Assembly (NCBI RefSeq): GCF_000455205.1
Contig: NZ_AUWQ01000007.1
Location: forward strand, 1-64,000
Direction of reading: 5' to 3'
DNA length: 64,000 nucleotides
Origin: Mycobacterium sp. UM_CSW
GTDB taxonomy: Bacteria > Actinomycetota > Actinomycetes > Mycobacteriales > Mycobacteriaceae
Shown one piece after another: positions 55,619-64,000 of the stretch (position 1 is the first letter of the stretch; the number at the start of each line of letters is the position of its first letter). The notes beneath the pieces were generated by a model. The model had not been told where the DNA came from, did no database searches, and worked only from the letters and a program-made list of their open reading frames with translations. The position numbers were made by a program, and so were the translations under genes.

Positions 55619-56749
55619 TCAGTGGTCGGTTTGCAGCGCGCTGTGCGACAACACGGACATGGCACCGGCGAGAATCTGGGAGAACGGGTCCGCGCCGCCG
55701 CCGAAGGTCGCCTGGTTGGCCGGCGCGGTGACCTCCGCTGGATCGAAGCCATGCACCGGGTCCACCTGAACCGGGGCGGTCGACGGGTCGTCGTTTCGCG
55801 AGTAGCCCGCGTTCACCCTGGGGATCAAGATGGCGTCGAGTTTGTTCAGCGTGTCCTCCGGGATCCCGATGTATTTCAGCGGCATCACCAGCGGAAGGTG
55901 CTTCTCCGGCACCATGATCGTCGTGTCTTTCGCGCCCCGGGAGTTGATCGTGGTTCGGATGTTCTGCGGCGGCACCATGCTCCGGTTGGTGAAGGCCACC
56001 GCGGTGTGACCGGTGGCCAGACCCATCAGCGTGTTGGCGAAGGCGAACAAGTTGTCGGGCCGGTCGGGGAAGTCCGCGATGGAGTCGTACGCGGCCACGA
56101 ACCTGTCAGTGTCGTACTGGCTCTCGTAGGTCGGCGGCATGGTGTAGTCGAGCGCGGGAACGGTGCTGCCGACCGGGAACACGGCGGTCAGAAAACTCTG
56201 ACCGAAGGCGTGATGCCCGATCGGGTCGCCGAATGTGGCGAAGTTCAGCGTGTTTGGCGGCGGGGCGGTCGGGTCAGTTGCCAGCCGCGCCTGCGCGCCG
56301 TCGACCACGAACCCGCCCTCGGACAGGCCGATCGCCGTACCCGGGCGACCGTTTTTGATCGCGGCAACAAGGTTGTCCACTCCCGTGTCGACCGACTCGC
56401 CGACGCTGGGGCCGTCCAGACCCAGACCCGGGATGATCTCGTCGCCGGCCTTGCCGATTCCCGGGAAGAGCCGCCCCAGCACGTGGCCTTGAACCTGCCC
56501 CGCCGGGTAGTCGATGATTTTGCGCTGCTGGCCGGGAAACCACTGGGCGCCCTCCTGGCGGATGTACTCGTCGTAGGGGATGCCAAGAACGTGAGCGCCG
56601 CCGAGGGCGTACGCCGTCTGGTCGCCCGGGGCCCCCGGCGTCGGCGGTCCGCCGATGGGCGTGTCGTCGGCCGATGCCGCCCCCACGCCGAAATACACTG
56701 TGGCGCCGACAGTTACCAGCGCGGTAGCCCTTGCGAGTGTTTTGTTCAT
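55619..56749 (-). CDS. Exported PE-PPE-domain acyltransferase (Chp/TPP 'PE'-like)
   Basis: A 376-residue protein with a signal peptide ([20 protein letters not shown], cleavage after ASA near 27) and a PE-PPE-type serine hydrolase/acyltransferase domain: [17 protein letters not shown], nucleophile Ser143 in [10 protein letters not shown], and [22 protein letters not shown]. In sulfolipid, polyacyltrehalose and trehalose-polyphleate pathways, such enzymes move acyl chains between glycolipid molecules outside the membrane. The ATG at 56749 is preferred; a longer frame runs into the MmpL gene. It lies 53 bases from that MmpL gene and 44 from the FadD gene in one operon. Confidence 0.87.
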   Translation of the reverse strand: MNKTLARATALVTVGATVYFGVGAASADDTPIGGPPTPGAPGDQTAYALGGAHVLGIPYDEYIRQEGAQWFPGQQRKIIDYPAGQVQGHVLGRLFPGIGKAGDEIIPGLGLDGPSVGESVDTGVDNLVAAIKNGRPGTAIGLSEGGFVVDGAQARLATDPTAPPPNTLNFATFGDPIGHHAFGQSFLTAVFPVGSTVPALDYTMPPTYESQYDTDRFVAAYDSIADFPDRPDNLFAFANTLMGLATGHTAVAFTNRSMVPPQNIRTTINSRGAKDTTIMVPEKHLPLVMPLKYIGIPEDTLNKLDAILIPRVNAGYSRNDDPSTAPVQVDPVHGFDPAEVTAPANQATFGGGADPFSQILAGAMSVLSHSALQTDH

Positions 56750-56802
56750 CCCTGCCCCCGACCGCTGTGCTTGTCTAGTTTCACATACATGAGGTGTGCC
56801 TG

Positions 56803-59800
56803 CTAACCGGTTTGCGGCTCGGCGCGTCCGAGTTGCGAGCGCCGCGGGTTCGGCCGCGACGGCCACCAGTTCGCCCGCCCGAACAGCGCCGCGACGGCCG
56901 GCACCGTGATGGTGCGTACCAGGAAGGTGTCCAGCAAAATTCCGACACCGATCACGAAACCGCCCTGAACCACGGTGCCGATGCTGGAGAACAGCAGGCC
57001 GGCCATCGAGGCCGCGAAGATCAGGCCCGCGGCGGTGATCACACCGCCCGTCGAGCTCAGCGTGCGAATGATGCCGTAGCGCACGCTGTTCGGGGACTCG
57101 TCGCGCATTCGCGAGACGAGCAGCATGTTGTAGTCGGCGCCGACCGCGACCAGGACCACGAATGCCAGCGGGGGCACGCTCCAATGCAAGTGCTGGCCCA
57201 GCATGAACTGGAAGAACACCACACCGATGCCCACCGCCGACAAGTACGAAACGACCACGGACGCAACCAGATAGAGCGGCGCGACAATCGCACGCAGCAA
57301 CGCGATCAGGGTCAGGAGCACGACGATGAGGGTCACCGCGATGATGAACCGGATGTCGTGCTGGTAGTAGTCGCGCGTGTCCTTTAGGCCGACGGTGTAT
57401 CCCGCCATCGAAATCTTGGCGTCCGCCAAGCTGGTGTTCGGTTGGGCTCCCCGAGCGGTCGCGGTGATCGCGTTGACCTGATCCATGGCTTCGGTGCTGA
57501 ACGGGTTGAGCTTGGTCTGAACCAAATACCGCACCGAGTGGCCGTCCGGCGAGATGAAGACCTTGGCGGCCTCCTGGAACTCTTTGAGATGTAAAAGCTG
57601 CGCCGGGATATTGAACCCGGCCATCGCCGGTTGCGCCGCATCGTGTTTGAGCGACAGCAAAAACGTCGCCGACTCACTCAGCCCGGCACCCAGCTTCTTG
57701 ACCTGCTCGACGAGTTGGGCCACCGCGTCGGCCACCTGCCGGCTCCCACCCGCGAACCGGTCCGCGCCGTTTTGCAGGCTGTTCAGGTTGGACTGCAGGC
57801 CACCAGGCTGATCCATCCCCATGGTGCGCAGCACGTTGGTGAGCTTGCCGACCGCGGTGCGCAGGCGATCGGTCGACGCCTTCAGGGTCTGTCTGTCCGG
57901 ATAGGCCTGCAGCTGGTGGGACAGGTCGTTGATGGCGTCGAGGTCCGCTTGGTCGCGGGAGCCGACCAACTGCTCGAACGTCCCGCGGGTTGCGCTGCAC
58001 GACGCATCGGCGTCGCAGACGGGGTTGCCCTGCAGCGCCGCCAGCACCGGGCCGATCCAGGCGAACATGTTCTTGGCGGCCGAGAAGTTCCACCCCATGG
58101 TGTTGGTCAGCGAGTTGACGTGGTCGACGAGCTGGGCCGCGATGTCGACCTCTTTGACCAGCGTGTCGCCGCTGTACTGGTTCTTCGTGGAGGAAAGGGC
58201 GTTTTCCAGTTCCTGCACGCTGGCGGCGAGCTGGCTGACCTGGCCGCGCACGTCGCCGAGGCTGTCGGCCAGCGTGCCGGCGCCTTCGACCAGCCGGTTG
58301 AGGTCGTTTGTGTGCTCGTTGATCAGGGTCGACCCGCCGGCCAGAAAGGAGCCGATGGCGCCCGCCTGATAGGTGGCTCGGAATTGTTCCGGCACATTTC
58401 CGGTGGGACGAGTGATGCCGCTGATCGCGGCGATGTTCGGCAGCTGGCTGACGCGGTCGGCCATCTGTTCCAAGTCCGCGAGGGCCTGCGGCGTGCGGAG
58501 GTCATGCGGCGATTGGATGAGGATGTACTCCGGAATCGACTGGTTCACGGGGAAGTGGCGATCCAGTGCGGCGTACCCGATGGAGCTCGGGGCCGAAGCC
58601 CGCAGGGCTTTGCGGTCGTCGTAGTTGTAGCGCACCAGGCCGGCGCAACTGGCCAAAATGATCAACACCAACACGCTGGCAACCAGGTGCGCCTTCGGCC
58701 GGCGCACGATGCGGATGCCCGAACGCCGCCAGAACCGGGCGGTCAGCTCGCGCCGCGGCTTGACCCAGCCGCGGGGGCCGGCGAGCACCAGGATCGCGGG
58801 CAGCAAGGTCATCGCGGCGAGGAATGCCACGGCGATCCCGATGGCCGAGGACACCCCGACCGTTTCGAACACTCCCATCCGGGCGAAGCTGATGAGGAGG
58901 AAGGTGAGGCCCACGGTGGTGGCGGACGCGGTGATCACTTTCCCGATCGAGATCATCGCCCTCTTGACCGCCTGGTCGTAATCCGCGCCGGACCGCAGGT
59001 AGTCGTGATATCGGCTGGTCAGAAACACGGCGTAATCCGTTCCGGCGCCGGCCATGATCGCGCTCAGGAACACGATGGACTGGTTCGAGACGCCCGAGCC
59101 GGTCAGCTGGGAGTAGCCCGCCACCAGCGCCTGGGCGATCACCAGCGACAGCCCGATCGTGATCAGCGGCAGCAGCATGGTGACCGCGCTGCGGTACACC
59201 ACCAGCAGGACGATCAGCACCAGCACGGAGATAGCCAGCTCGATCGGTAGCCGGTCCCGATTACCCGCGACCGTGAGGTCGGCGACGGTCGCCGCGGGTC
59301 CGGTGACGTTTACGGTGAGATGCGTCCCGGGTGGGGCCTGTTCCATCGTGCGTTTGACGATGTCGGCAATGCGGTTGAAGGCGGTGTAGGACTGGGGAGT
59401 GCCCAACTCGCCCGCCACGCCGACCGGCAGTACCCAAGCCTTGTGGTCCTGGCTGGTCACGACCGAGCGCAGCGGTGGGGTGCTGATGAAATCCTGCAGC
59501 ATCACGACGTCTCGGGTGTCCGCGCGCAGGGCGTCCACCAGTTTTCGGTACCCGGCCTCGTCGGCGGGGCCGAGCCCCTTGTCGTCAGTCAGGACCACCA
59601 ACAGGAGATCTTCCGACGCCGATTCGTGAAACGCCTCGGTCATCTTTCGCGCGGTGACGTTCGACGGTGCGTCGCTGGGCAGGATCGCGAGCGGATGCTT
59701 CTGGGCCATCTCGTTCAGGGAGGGGAGGGTCAGCGGCATGGCGACCGCAATAGCCACCCAGAGCCCGATCACCGCCCAGGGCCACCGCACCACAAAATCG

Positions 59801-59814
59801 GCTAGCCGTCGCAT
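56803..59814 (-). CDS. mmpL10: MmpL10-like lipid transporter
   Basis: A 1003-residue RND transporter. N-terminal [24 protein letters not shown] is followed by a first periplasmic loop, a TM block with [19 protein letters not shown], a long second periplasmic domain (about 410-740, with coiled-coil heptads ANAVQ/QELENAL-like), and a second TM block with [16 protein letters not shown]. It is longer than the MmpL at 49153 and has no MmpS partner, matching MmpL8/MmpL10-type transporters that move trehalose-based lipids across the membrane. Operon position between PapA and the Chp-like gene supports the MmpL10 call. Confidence 0.9.
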   Translation of the reverse strand: MRRLADFVVRWPWAVIGLWVAIAVAMPLTLPSLNEMAQKHPLAILPSDAPSNVTARKMTEAFHESASEDLLLVVLTDDKGLGPADEAGYRKLVDALRADTRDVVMLQDFISTPPLRSVVTSQDHKAWVLPVGVAGELGTPQSYTAFNRIADIVKRTMEQAPPGTHLTVNVTGPAATVADLTVAGNRDRLPIELAISVLVLIVLLVVYRSAVTMLLPLITIGLSLVIAQALVAGYSQLTGSGVSNQSIVFLSAIMAGAGTDYAVFLTSRYHDYLRSGADYDQAVKRAMISIGKVITASATTVGLTFLLISFARMGVFETVGVSSAIGIAVAFLAAMTLLPAILVLAGPRGWVKPRRELTARFWRRSGIRIVRRPKAHLVASVLVLIILASCAGLVRYNYDDRKALRASAPSSIGYAALDRHFPVNQSIPEYILIQSPHDLRTPQALADLEQMADRVSQLPNIAAISGITRPTGNVPEQFRATYQAGAIGSFLAGGSTLINEHTNDLNRLVEGAGTLADSLGDVRGQVSQLAASVQELENALSSTKNQYSGDTLVKEVDIAAQLVDHVNSLTNTMGWNFSAAKNMFAWIGPVLAALQGNPVCDADASCSATRGTFEQLVGSRDQADLDAINDLSHQLQAYPDRQTLKASTDRLRTAVGKLTNVLRTMGMDQPGGLQSNLNSLQNGADRFAGGSRQVADAVAQLVEQVKKLGAGLSESATFLLSLKHDAAQPAMAGFNIPAQLLHLKEFQEAAKVFISPDGHSVRYLVQTKLNPFSTEAMDQVNAITATARGAQPNTSLADAKISMAGYTVGLKDTRDYYQHDIRFIIAVTLIVVLLTLIALLRAIVAPLYLVASVVVSYLSAVGIGVVFFQFMLGQHLHWSVPPLAFVVLVAVGADYNMLLVSRMRDESPNSVRYGIIRTLSSTGGVITAAGLIFAASMAGLLFSSIGTVVQGGFVIGVGILLDTFLVRTITVPAVAALFGRANWWPSRPNPRRSQLGRAEPQTG

Positions 59815-59889
59815 ATTGGCCTCACCTCAAACCACACGATTTCGCATTCCGAGAATATTTCCCATTCCGAGCCATTGAACTACTTCACG

Positions 59890-61311
59890 CTAGGCAACGC
59901 GTCCCCAATGGCCGCTGTCGGCGACCCGCGCGCACACGGACTTCATTGCTTCCATGTAGCGGGTGGCCGATTTCAGGGCGACGGGATTGTCGGGATACAT
60001 GATCGCCATTGCCGTGCCCTCGCCGTACCGAAACACGTAAATGGTCAATTGATACGAATAGCGACCGTCGGAATAAATTCCCAAATTATTCGCATAACCC
60101 AGGTCAGCCGCGGCAAGGACGGCGTTGAGCGGCGCGGCTCCGCCGTGCAGGAAGTTCGATACCGGAAAATTCGGCTCCGGCCACTTCAACCACGGCGCCA
60201 ATTCCAACACGCGGTAATACGGCACCTTCGCCAAGTCCAGACCCGAATCGAAGGAAGCCTGCGCCGCCCACGCGGCCTCGGCGAACGAGGCCGCGGCTAT
60301 TGGCACCGTGATCGGAACCAAGCCGGTAAACCAACCCTGCGTCATGAAATTGTCCGTGGTCCTGCGGGTGTCCCTGGGGGTGAGGCCGTAATACGTAAGG
60401 GCCCCGGTGAATTCGTGCTCTACCAGGGCAAAGCAGGCGAACAGGCCGCCGATGAAGCGCGCACCGACGGCGGTGCAGGCCGACTCGAACCGCTCCGTCT
60501 GTTCCGGGTCCATCAGGAATTCGGATAGCAACTCACTGCCGCTCGGCTCCGACGGATCACCCAGCGGGAGCGGAAATTCGGGAAAGCCTCCGTTGTTGTT
60601 CTCGGCGAAGTCGACCCAGGCGCGCACCTGCGGCGACTCCAGGGTCAACGCCGACACGTACTGGCGCTCGCGCGCACAGAAATCGTTGAAGCTGCCTGCC
60701 TCGGGAAGCGCGAGGGGTTCACCGCCGCCGCTCAGCGCCGCATACATCCCGCTGGCCTCCAGCATCGTCGTGCCGACCAGCGTCGCGTCCCCGTGAACAT
60801 GATCCATGGCGACAAAGAAAGTGAAATGACCCTCGTTTCGGACGATTCCGAAGGTGAAACAGCCCCACTCCAGCGGATTCGGAATGGCCACCAGATGCGC
60901 CCGAATCTCCTCAACCGTCATCGTGCCGTGGTCGATCGGCGTGAATTCAATATCGGCGGGATCGCTGAGGGTGTGCCTGATGAACTCCCCATTTTCAGTA
61001 GGTTCGAACCAGCTGCGGAAGGTGTCATGCCGGCGCAGATACGCATTGACGGCGTGATCCATGGCGGCGATGTCGCACTGGCCGGGTACATCGCAAGTGG
61101 CGATGATCTGCCGAGAGAAGTCAAGCCCGGCGGCCGTCCGCTCGTGGTAGTTGCGAAGGTGCTGGCCTTGCATGTAGCTGACGGGCACCGAACTCACCGG
61201 CGCTTGGCGGGCCTTCTCCAGGGACGCGGCCGTCGGATGCCACGAGATGACCGATCCCACGGTGGGCGTCCAGTCACCGAGTGAGCCGATCCTGATTTTC
61301 CCGATGCGCAA
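59890..61311 (-). CDS. papA3: Polyketide-associated acyltransferase (PapA3-like)
   Basis: A 473-residue condensation-fold acyltransferase. The active-site HxxxD motif is AMDHVHGDATLVG, and the C-terminal DFGWG-like region (ILAPVNPV-type) is replaced by GYANNLGIYSDGRYSYQLTIYVF and IMYPDNPVA. The N-terminal IGKIRIGSLGDWTPTVGSVISWHPT and VSYMQGQHLRNYHE are typical of PapA1/A2/A3. It esterifies trehalose with fatty acyl groups. The start is uncertain: I use the TTG at 61311 with GGGGAG upstream; GTG at 61332 is an alternative and longer frames look spurious. First gene of the minus-strand lipid operon. Confidence 0.88.
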   Translation of the reverse strand: MRIGKIRIGSLGDWTPTVGSVISWHPTAASLEKARQAPVSSVPVSYMQGQHLRNYHERTAAGLDFSRQIIATCDVPGQCDIAAMDHAVNAYLRRHDTFRSWFEPTENGEFIRHTLSDPADIEFTPIDHGTMTVEEIRAHLVAIPNPLEWGCFTFGIVRNEGHFTFFVAMDHVHGDATLVGTTMLEASGMYAALSGGGEPLALPEAGSFNDFCARERQYVSALTLESPQVRAWVDFAENNNGGFPEFPLPLGDPSEPSGSELLSEFLMDPEQTERFESACTAVGARFIGGLFACFALVEHEFTGALTYYGLTPRDTRRTTDNFMTQGWFTGLVPITVPIAAASFAEAAWAAQASFDSGLDLAKVPYYRVLELAPWLKWPEPNFPVSNFLHGGAAPLNAVLAAADLGYANNLGIYSDGRYSYQLTIYVFRYGEGTAMAIMYPDNPVALKSATRYMEAMKSVCARVADSGHWGRVA

Positions 61312-61764
61312 TATGTTCTCCCCGAGTTTCACGGCGGCACTTCGGCCCCGCCGGTAGCGAGACCCAAGATAGCCCCCTCCGGCAGCCACCGTCCCCGACA
61401 TGCACATATCCGCGCCCAACTGCTCATGGGACGGCGGGCGCCGGTCATCGAACGCACCGTGCAACGGGCCCCGCCGGGCCTTGCCGACAGCCGCAGATCA
61501 TGACATCTGCGCGTCGCGGCGCCGGGAACCGGCCGGCGCTTGTAATACTGGTCCGCGTAGGCGATTCGGCTGCGGCAACCCGGGCTGGATGTGTAGATTC
61601 GCGATGACAGTCGCTGTAAGGCAGTACCCGGGGGGGTTCTGCCAGCTCTGGTCCTGGGTGTGTGCAGTGAGCGGCCTAGGACGTGGTTCGAAGTAGCCAC
61701 GGCTCCGGTGCCGCAAGGGCCCGCGGGCATCAAATTTTCCGGTCGAAACGGGGAGGACAACCGC
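61312..61764. promoter_or_regulatory. Divergent control region between papA3-like and pks genes
   Basis: About 450 bases without a supported gene. It contains an extended -10-like TGTAATACT (61541-61549) for the + strand, an inverted repeat at 61492-61511, and the pks ribosome-binding site GGGGAGG (61750-61756). All five lipid genes of the locus could be controlled from here. Confidence 0.45.
61492..61511. promoter_or_regulatory. Inverted repeat in the papA3-pks divergent promoter
   Basis: CGCAGAT and ATCTGCG form a perfect inverted repeat around a 6-base spacer (CATGAC), 33 bases upstream of the candidate -10 element. A regulator site is possible; no regulator gene is adjacent. Confidence 0.4.
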
Positions 61765-64000
61765 ATGACATCCGTCGAGGACCCGATGGAGCGGGCGTCG
61801 GCTTCTGGGGGCTTCGCGATCGTCGGGTACGCGGCGCGTTTTCCGGGTGCGGCGGATGCGGACGAATTCTGGCGGGTGCTGGCCGAAGGCCGGGATGCGA
61901 TATCGGAGGTGCCCGAGGACCGGTGGGATGTCGACGAGTTCTTCGATCCGGATCCCGATGTGCCCGGCAAGGTTGTCACCCGTCGGGCGGGCTTCGTCGA
62001 TGACGTAACCGGGTTCGACGCGCCGTTTTTCGGCATGTCGGCGCGCGAAGTCAGGTTGATGGACCCGCAGCATCGGCTGCTGCTGGAGACGGCGTGGCGG
62101 GCGGTGGAGCATTCGGGCACCGCGCCAACGGCTTTGGCGAATTCCAACACCGGCGTGTTCGTCGGTTTGGCCACCCATGACTACCTGGGGATGGCTTCCG
62201 GCGAGCTGGCTTATCCCGAGATCGAGGCCTATATGGCGATCGGGACGTCGAACGCCGCGGCAGCGGGCCGGATCAGCTATCGGATGGGGCTGCAGGGCCC
62301 TTCGGTCGCCGTCGACACCGCATGCAGTTCGTCGTTGGTGGCGATCCATCAGGCATGCCAGGCGCTGCGGTTGGGGGAATGCGACCTCGCGCTGGCCGGC
62401 GGCGCGAACGTCATGCTCACCCCGGCCACCATGATCACCTTTTCCCACGCACACATGCTCGCGCCAGACGGCAGGTGCAAGACCTTCGATGCGGCCGCCG
62501 ACGGCTACGTGCGCGGCGAGGGTTGCGGTGTCATTGTCGTGAAGCGGCTCGAGGACGCGATCCGCGACGGTGACCGCATCAGGGCGGTGATCCGGGGCAG
62601 CGCGATCAACCAGGACGGTGCATCGGGTGGCTTGACCGTCCCGAATGGCATTGCGCAGCAAAAGGTTATCGCCGAGGCGTGCAAGCGCGCCGGCATCGCA
62701 CCCGGCGACGTCGGCTACCTGGAGGCACACGGAACCGGGACCTCGCTGGGCGATCCGATCGAGGCGCAGGCGGCAGGCGCGGTGTTCGGCGAGGGGCGCG
62801 ACCCCAGCCGTCCGCTGTTAATCGGTTCGGTTAAAACGAATATCGGCCATCTGGAGGCCGCCGCGGGGATCGCGGGCGTGATCAAGGTCATCCTGGCGCT
62901 CGAGCACGAGTTGCTGCCGCGACACCTGCACTTCCGCACTCCGTCGCCACACATTCCATGGGAGCGGCTTGCGGTGCAGGTCGTGCAGGAGGCCACCGCC
63001 TGGGAGCGCGACGGCCGGCCACGCATTGCGGGAGTCAGCTCGTTCGGCTTCGCCGGGACCAACGCGCACGTGATCATCGAGGAAGCGCCCGCAGAGGCGG
63101 GGCAGGTCGCGGTCGCGCCCGGTCCGGGCGACCAACGGTTCCGGGTGCTTCCGCTCTCGGCGCGCACGCCGGCCGCGCTGGTGCAGATCGCCGATCAATA
63201 CCGCAGCTGGTTGAGCGCGCACCCGGAAGCCTCGTTGACCGACGTCTGCTTCACCGCCGGGGTGGGGCGAGCGCACTTCGAGCACCGCGCCGCGTTGGTG
63301 GTCAACTCGAAGGAATCCGCCGCCGAGCTGCTCGGTGCGCTCGCGGACGACCGGCCGGCGCCCGGCCTGCTGCGCGGGCTGTCCGACGACACGCCGAAGA
63401 CCGCGTGGCTGTTCACCGGTCAAGGCAGCCAGTACCCGGGCATGGCCCGAGAGCTCTTCGACACCGAGCCGGTGTTCGCCGAGACGGTGAACCGCTGCGC
63501 GGCGGTGGTCGCGGACGTTCTCGAAAAACCGCTGCTGGATGTGATTTTCGACGTGGATGGCCCCGACAGCGAAGAGACGTTGCGGCAGACCTCCTACGCC
63601 CAGCCGGCCCTGTTCGCGGTGGAGATGGGCCTGGCCCGGCTGTGGCAGTCGTGGGGGTTCGAACCGGACGTCGTGCTGGGCCACAGCGTGGGTCAATTCG
63701 CGGCGGCCTGCGTGGCGGGCGTGTTCAGCCTGGAGGACGGCGCGCTGCTGATGGCCGAGCGCGGCCGGCTGTTCGGCAGTCTGCCCGAGGGTGGTCGCAT
63801 GGTCGCGGTGTTCGCGGCCGCCGAGCGGGTCGAGGCCCTCACCGACGAATTCCCGAGCCTGTCGGTGGCCGCCTACAACGGTGCCAACACCGTGCTTTCG
63901 GGGCCGGCGCAGGATCTGGACCAGGCGGTGGCCCGGCTGGCGGCCGATGGTGTGCGATGCGACTGGTTGGACACCAGCCACGCCTTCCACTCGTCGTTGC
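61765..64000 (+). CDS. Type I modular polyketide synthase, N-terminal KS and AT (cut by window edge)
   Basis: The first 745 codons of a large PKS that is still open at the right edge. Ketosynthase (about 15-430): Cys187 in VDTACSSSLVAIH, His in EAHGTGTSLGDPIEA, and His in KTNIGHLEAAAG are all intact. A KS-AT linker follows, then the acyltransferase with FTGQGSQYPGM, nucleophile Ser641 in LGHSVGQFAAACVAG, and HAFH at 739-742. HAFH indicates malonyl-CoA, whereas methyl-branched-lipid PKSs normally have YASH. The ATG has GGGGAGG 8 bases upstream. It is divergent from the PapA-MmpL-Chp-FadD operon and is the presumed chain builder for the exported trehalose lipid. Confidence 0.95.
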   Translation, partial: MTSVEDPMERASASGGFAIVGYAARFPGAADADEFWRVLAEGRDAISEVPEDRWDVDEFFDPDPDVPGKVVTRRAGFVDDVTGFDAPFFGMSAREVRLMDPQHRLLLETAWRAVEHSGTAPTALANSNTGVFVGLATHDYLGMASGELAYPEIEAYMAIGTSNAAAAGRISYRMGLQGPSVAVDTACSSSLVAIHQACQALRLGECDLALAGGANVMLTPATMITFSHAHMLAPDGRCKTFDAAADGYVRGEGCGVIVVKRLEDAIRDGDRIRAVIRGSAINQDGASGGLTVPNGIAQQKVIAEACKRAGIAPGDVGYLEAHGTGTSLGDPIEAQAAGAVFGEGRDPSRPLLIGSVKTNIGHLEAAAGIAGVIKVILALEHELLPRHLHFRTPSPHIPWERLAVQVVQEATAWERDGRPRIAGVSSFGFAGTNAHVIIEEAPAEAGQVAVAPGPGDQRFRVLPLSARTPAALVQIADQYRSWLSAHPEASLTDVCFTAGVGRAHFEHRAALVVNSKESAAELLGALADDRPAPGLLRGLSDDTPKTAWLFTGQGSQYPGMARELFDTEPVFAETVNRCAAVVADVLEKPLLDVIFDVDGPDSEETLRQTSYAQPALFAVEMGLARLWQSWGFEPDVVLGHSVGQFAAACVAGVFSLEDGALLMAERGRLFGSLPEGGRMVAVFAAAERVEALTDEFPSLSVAAYNGANTVLSGPAQDLDQAVARLAADGVRCDWLDTSHAFHSSL

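Noticed and set aside
57631-59250. A 539-codon + strand open frame opposite the MmpL10-like gene
   Set aside because: Composition is shadow-like (HQHG, RRG runs) with no domain; the other strand encodes a full transporter.
53826-64000. Sulfolipid (pks2/papA1/mmpL8) or polyacyltrehalose (pks3/4) locus
   Set aside because: The AT motif HAFH indicates malonyl-CoA, and gene order with strands fits the trehalose polyphleate arrangement better; not excluded until the rest of the PKS is read.

Overview
The window is chromosomal DNA from a slow-growing Mycobacterium, most likely of the M. avium complex type. The reasons are high GC, GTG/ATG starts with four-base ATGA/GTGA overlaps, PE/PPE genes, MmpS/MmpL pairs, and a backbone order that I remember as the M. 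tuberculosis Rv2450c-Rv2417c order read in reverse. Species cannot be fixed from the sequence alone.

Backbone block 1 (1-13113) holds the end of rpfE, a saccharopine-dehydrogenase-like protein, valS, folC, a DUF4233-type membrane protein, ndk, rne, rplU, rpmA, obg and proB, all on the + strand. A first accessory block (13118-26056) follows. It carries an OhrR/MarR regulator with a small membrane protein, a PPE-MPTR gene, a large LuxR-type ATPase regulator bracketed by ~84-bp inverted repeats, three small secreted or membrane proteins, a propionyl-CoA synthetase (prpE-like), a TetR/P450 divergent pair, a sirtuin and an isochorismatase-fold hydrolase. nadE (26116-28158) is backbone. A second accessory block (28165-36703) has a PE-PPE serine hydrolase and a tight five-gene catabolic operon (MmgE/PrpD, ICL/PEP-mutase-type lyase, LeuC-like, LeuD-like, PEBP). 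That operon is divergent from a GntR/UTRA regulator, with a 22-bp operator-like palindrome between them.

Backbone block 2 (36693-49170) holds an ICMT-like methyltransferase, rbsK, a class III cyclase with broken catalytic residues, an MscS channel fused to a cNMP-binding domain, proA, a MoxR/VWA pair, nadD, rsfS, gpgP, octT and a DegV protein. gpgP and octT belong to methylglucose lipopolysaccharide synthesis. The last block (49153-64000) is envelope-lipid machinery: an MmpL/MmpS pair, a reductase-like gene, and a FadD (FAAL)-Chp/PE-PPE acyltransferase-MmpL10-PapA3 operon divergent from a type I PKS. The PKS AT domain carries the malonyl-type HAFH motif, and its gene runs off the right edge. 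Gene content, order and the malonyl AT fit a trehalose polyphleate-type locus better than sulfolipid or polyacyltrehalose loci.

The observations most worth a second look are the GntR-controlled dehydrate/rehydrate/cleave operon, the jointly degenerate cyclase and cNMP-channel pair, and the inverted repeats around the LuxR gene. I found no tRNA, rRNA, CRISPR array, intact insertion sequence or replication origin.
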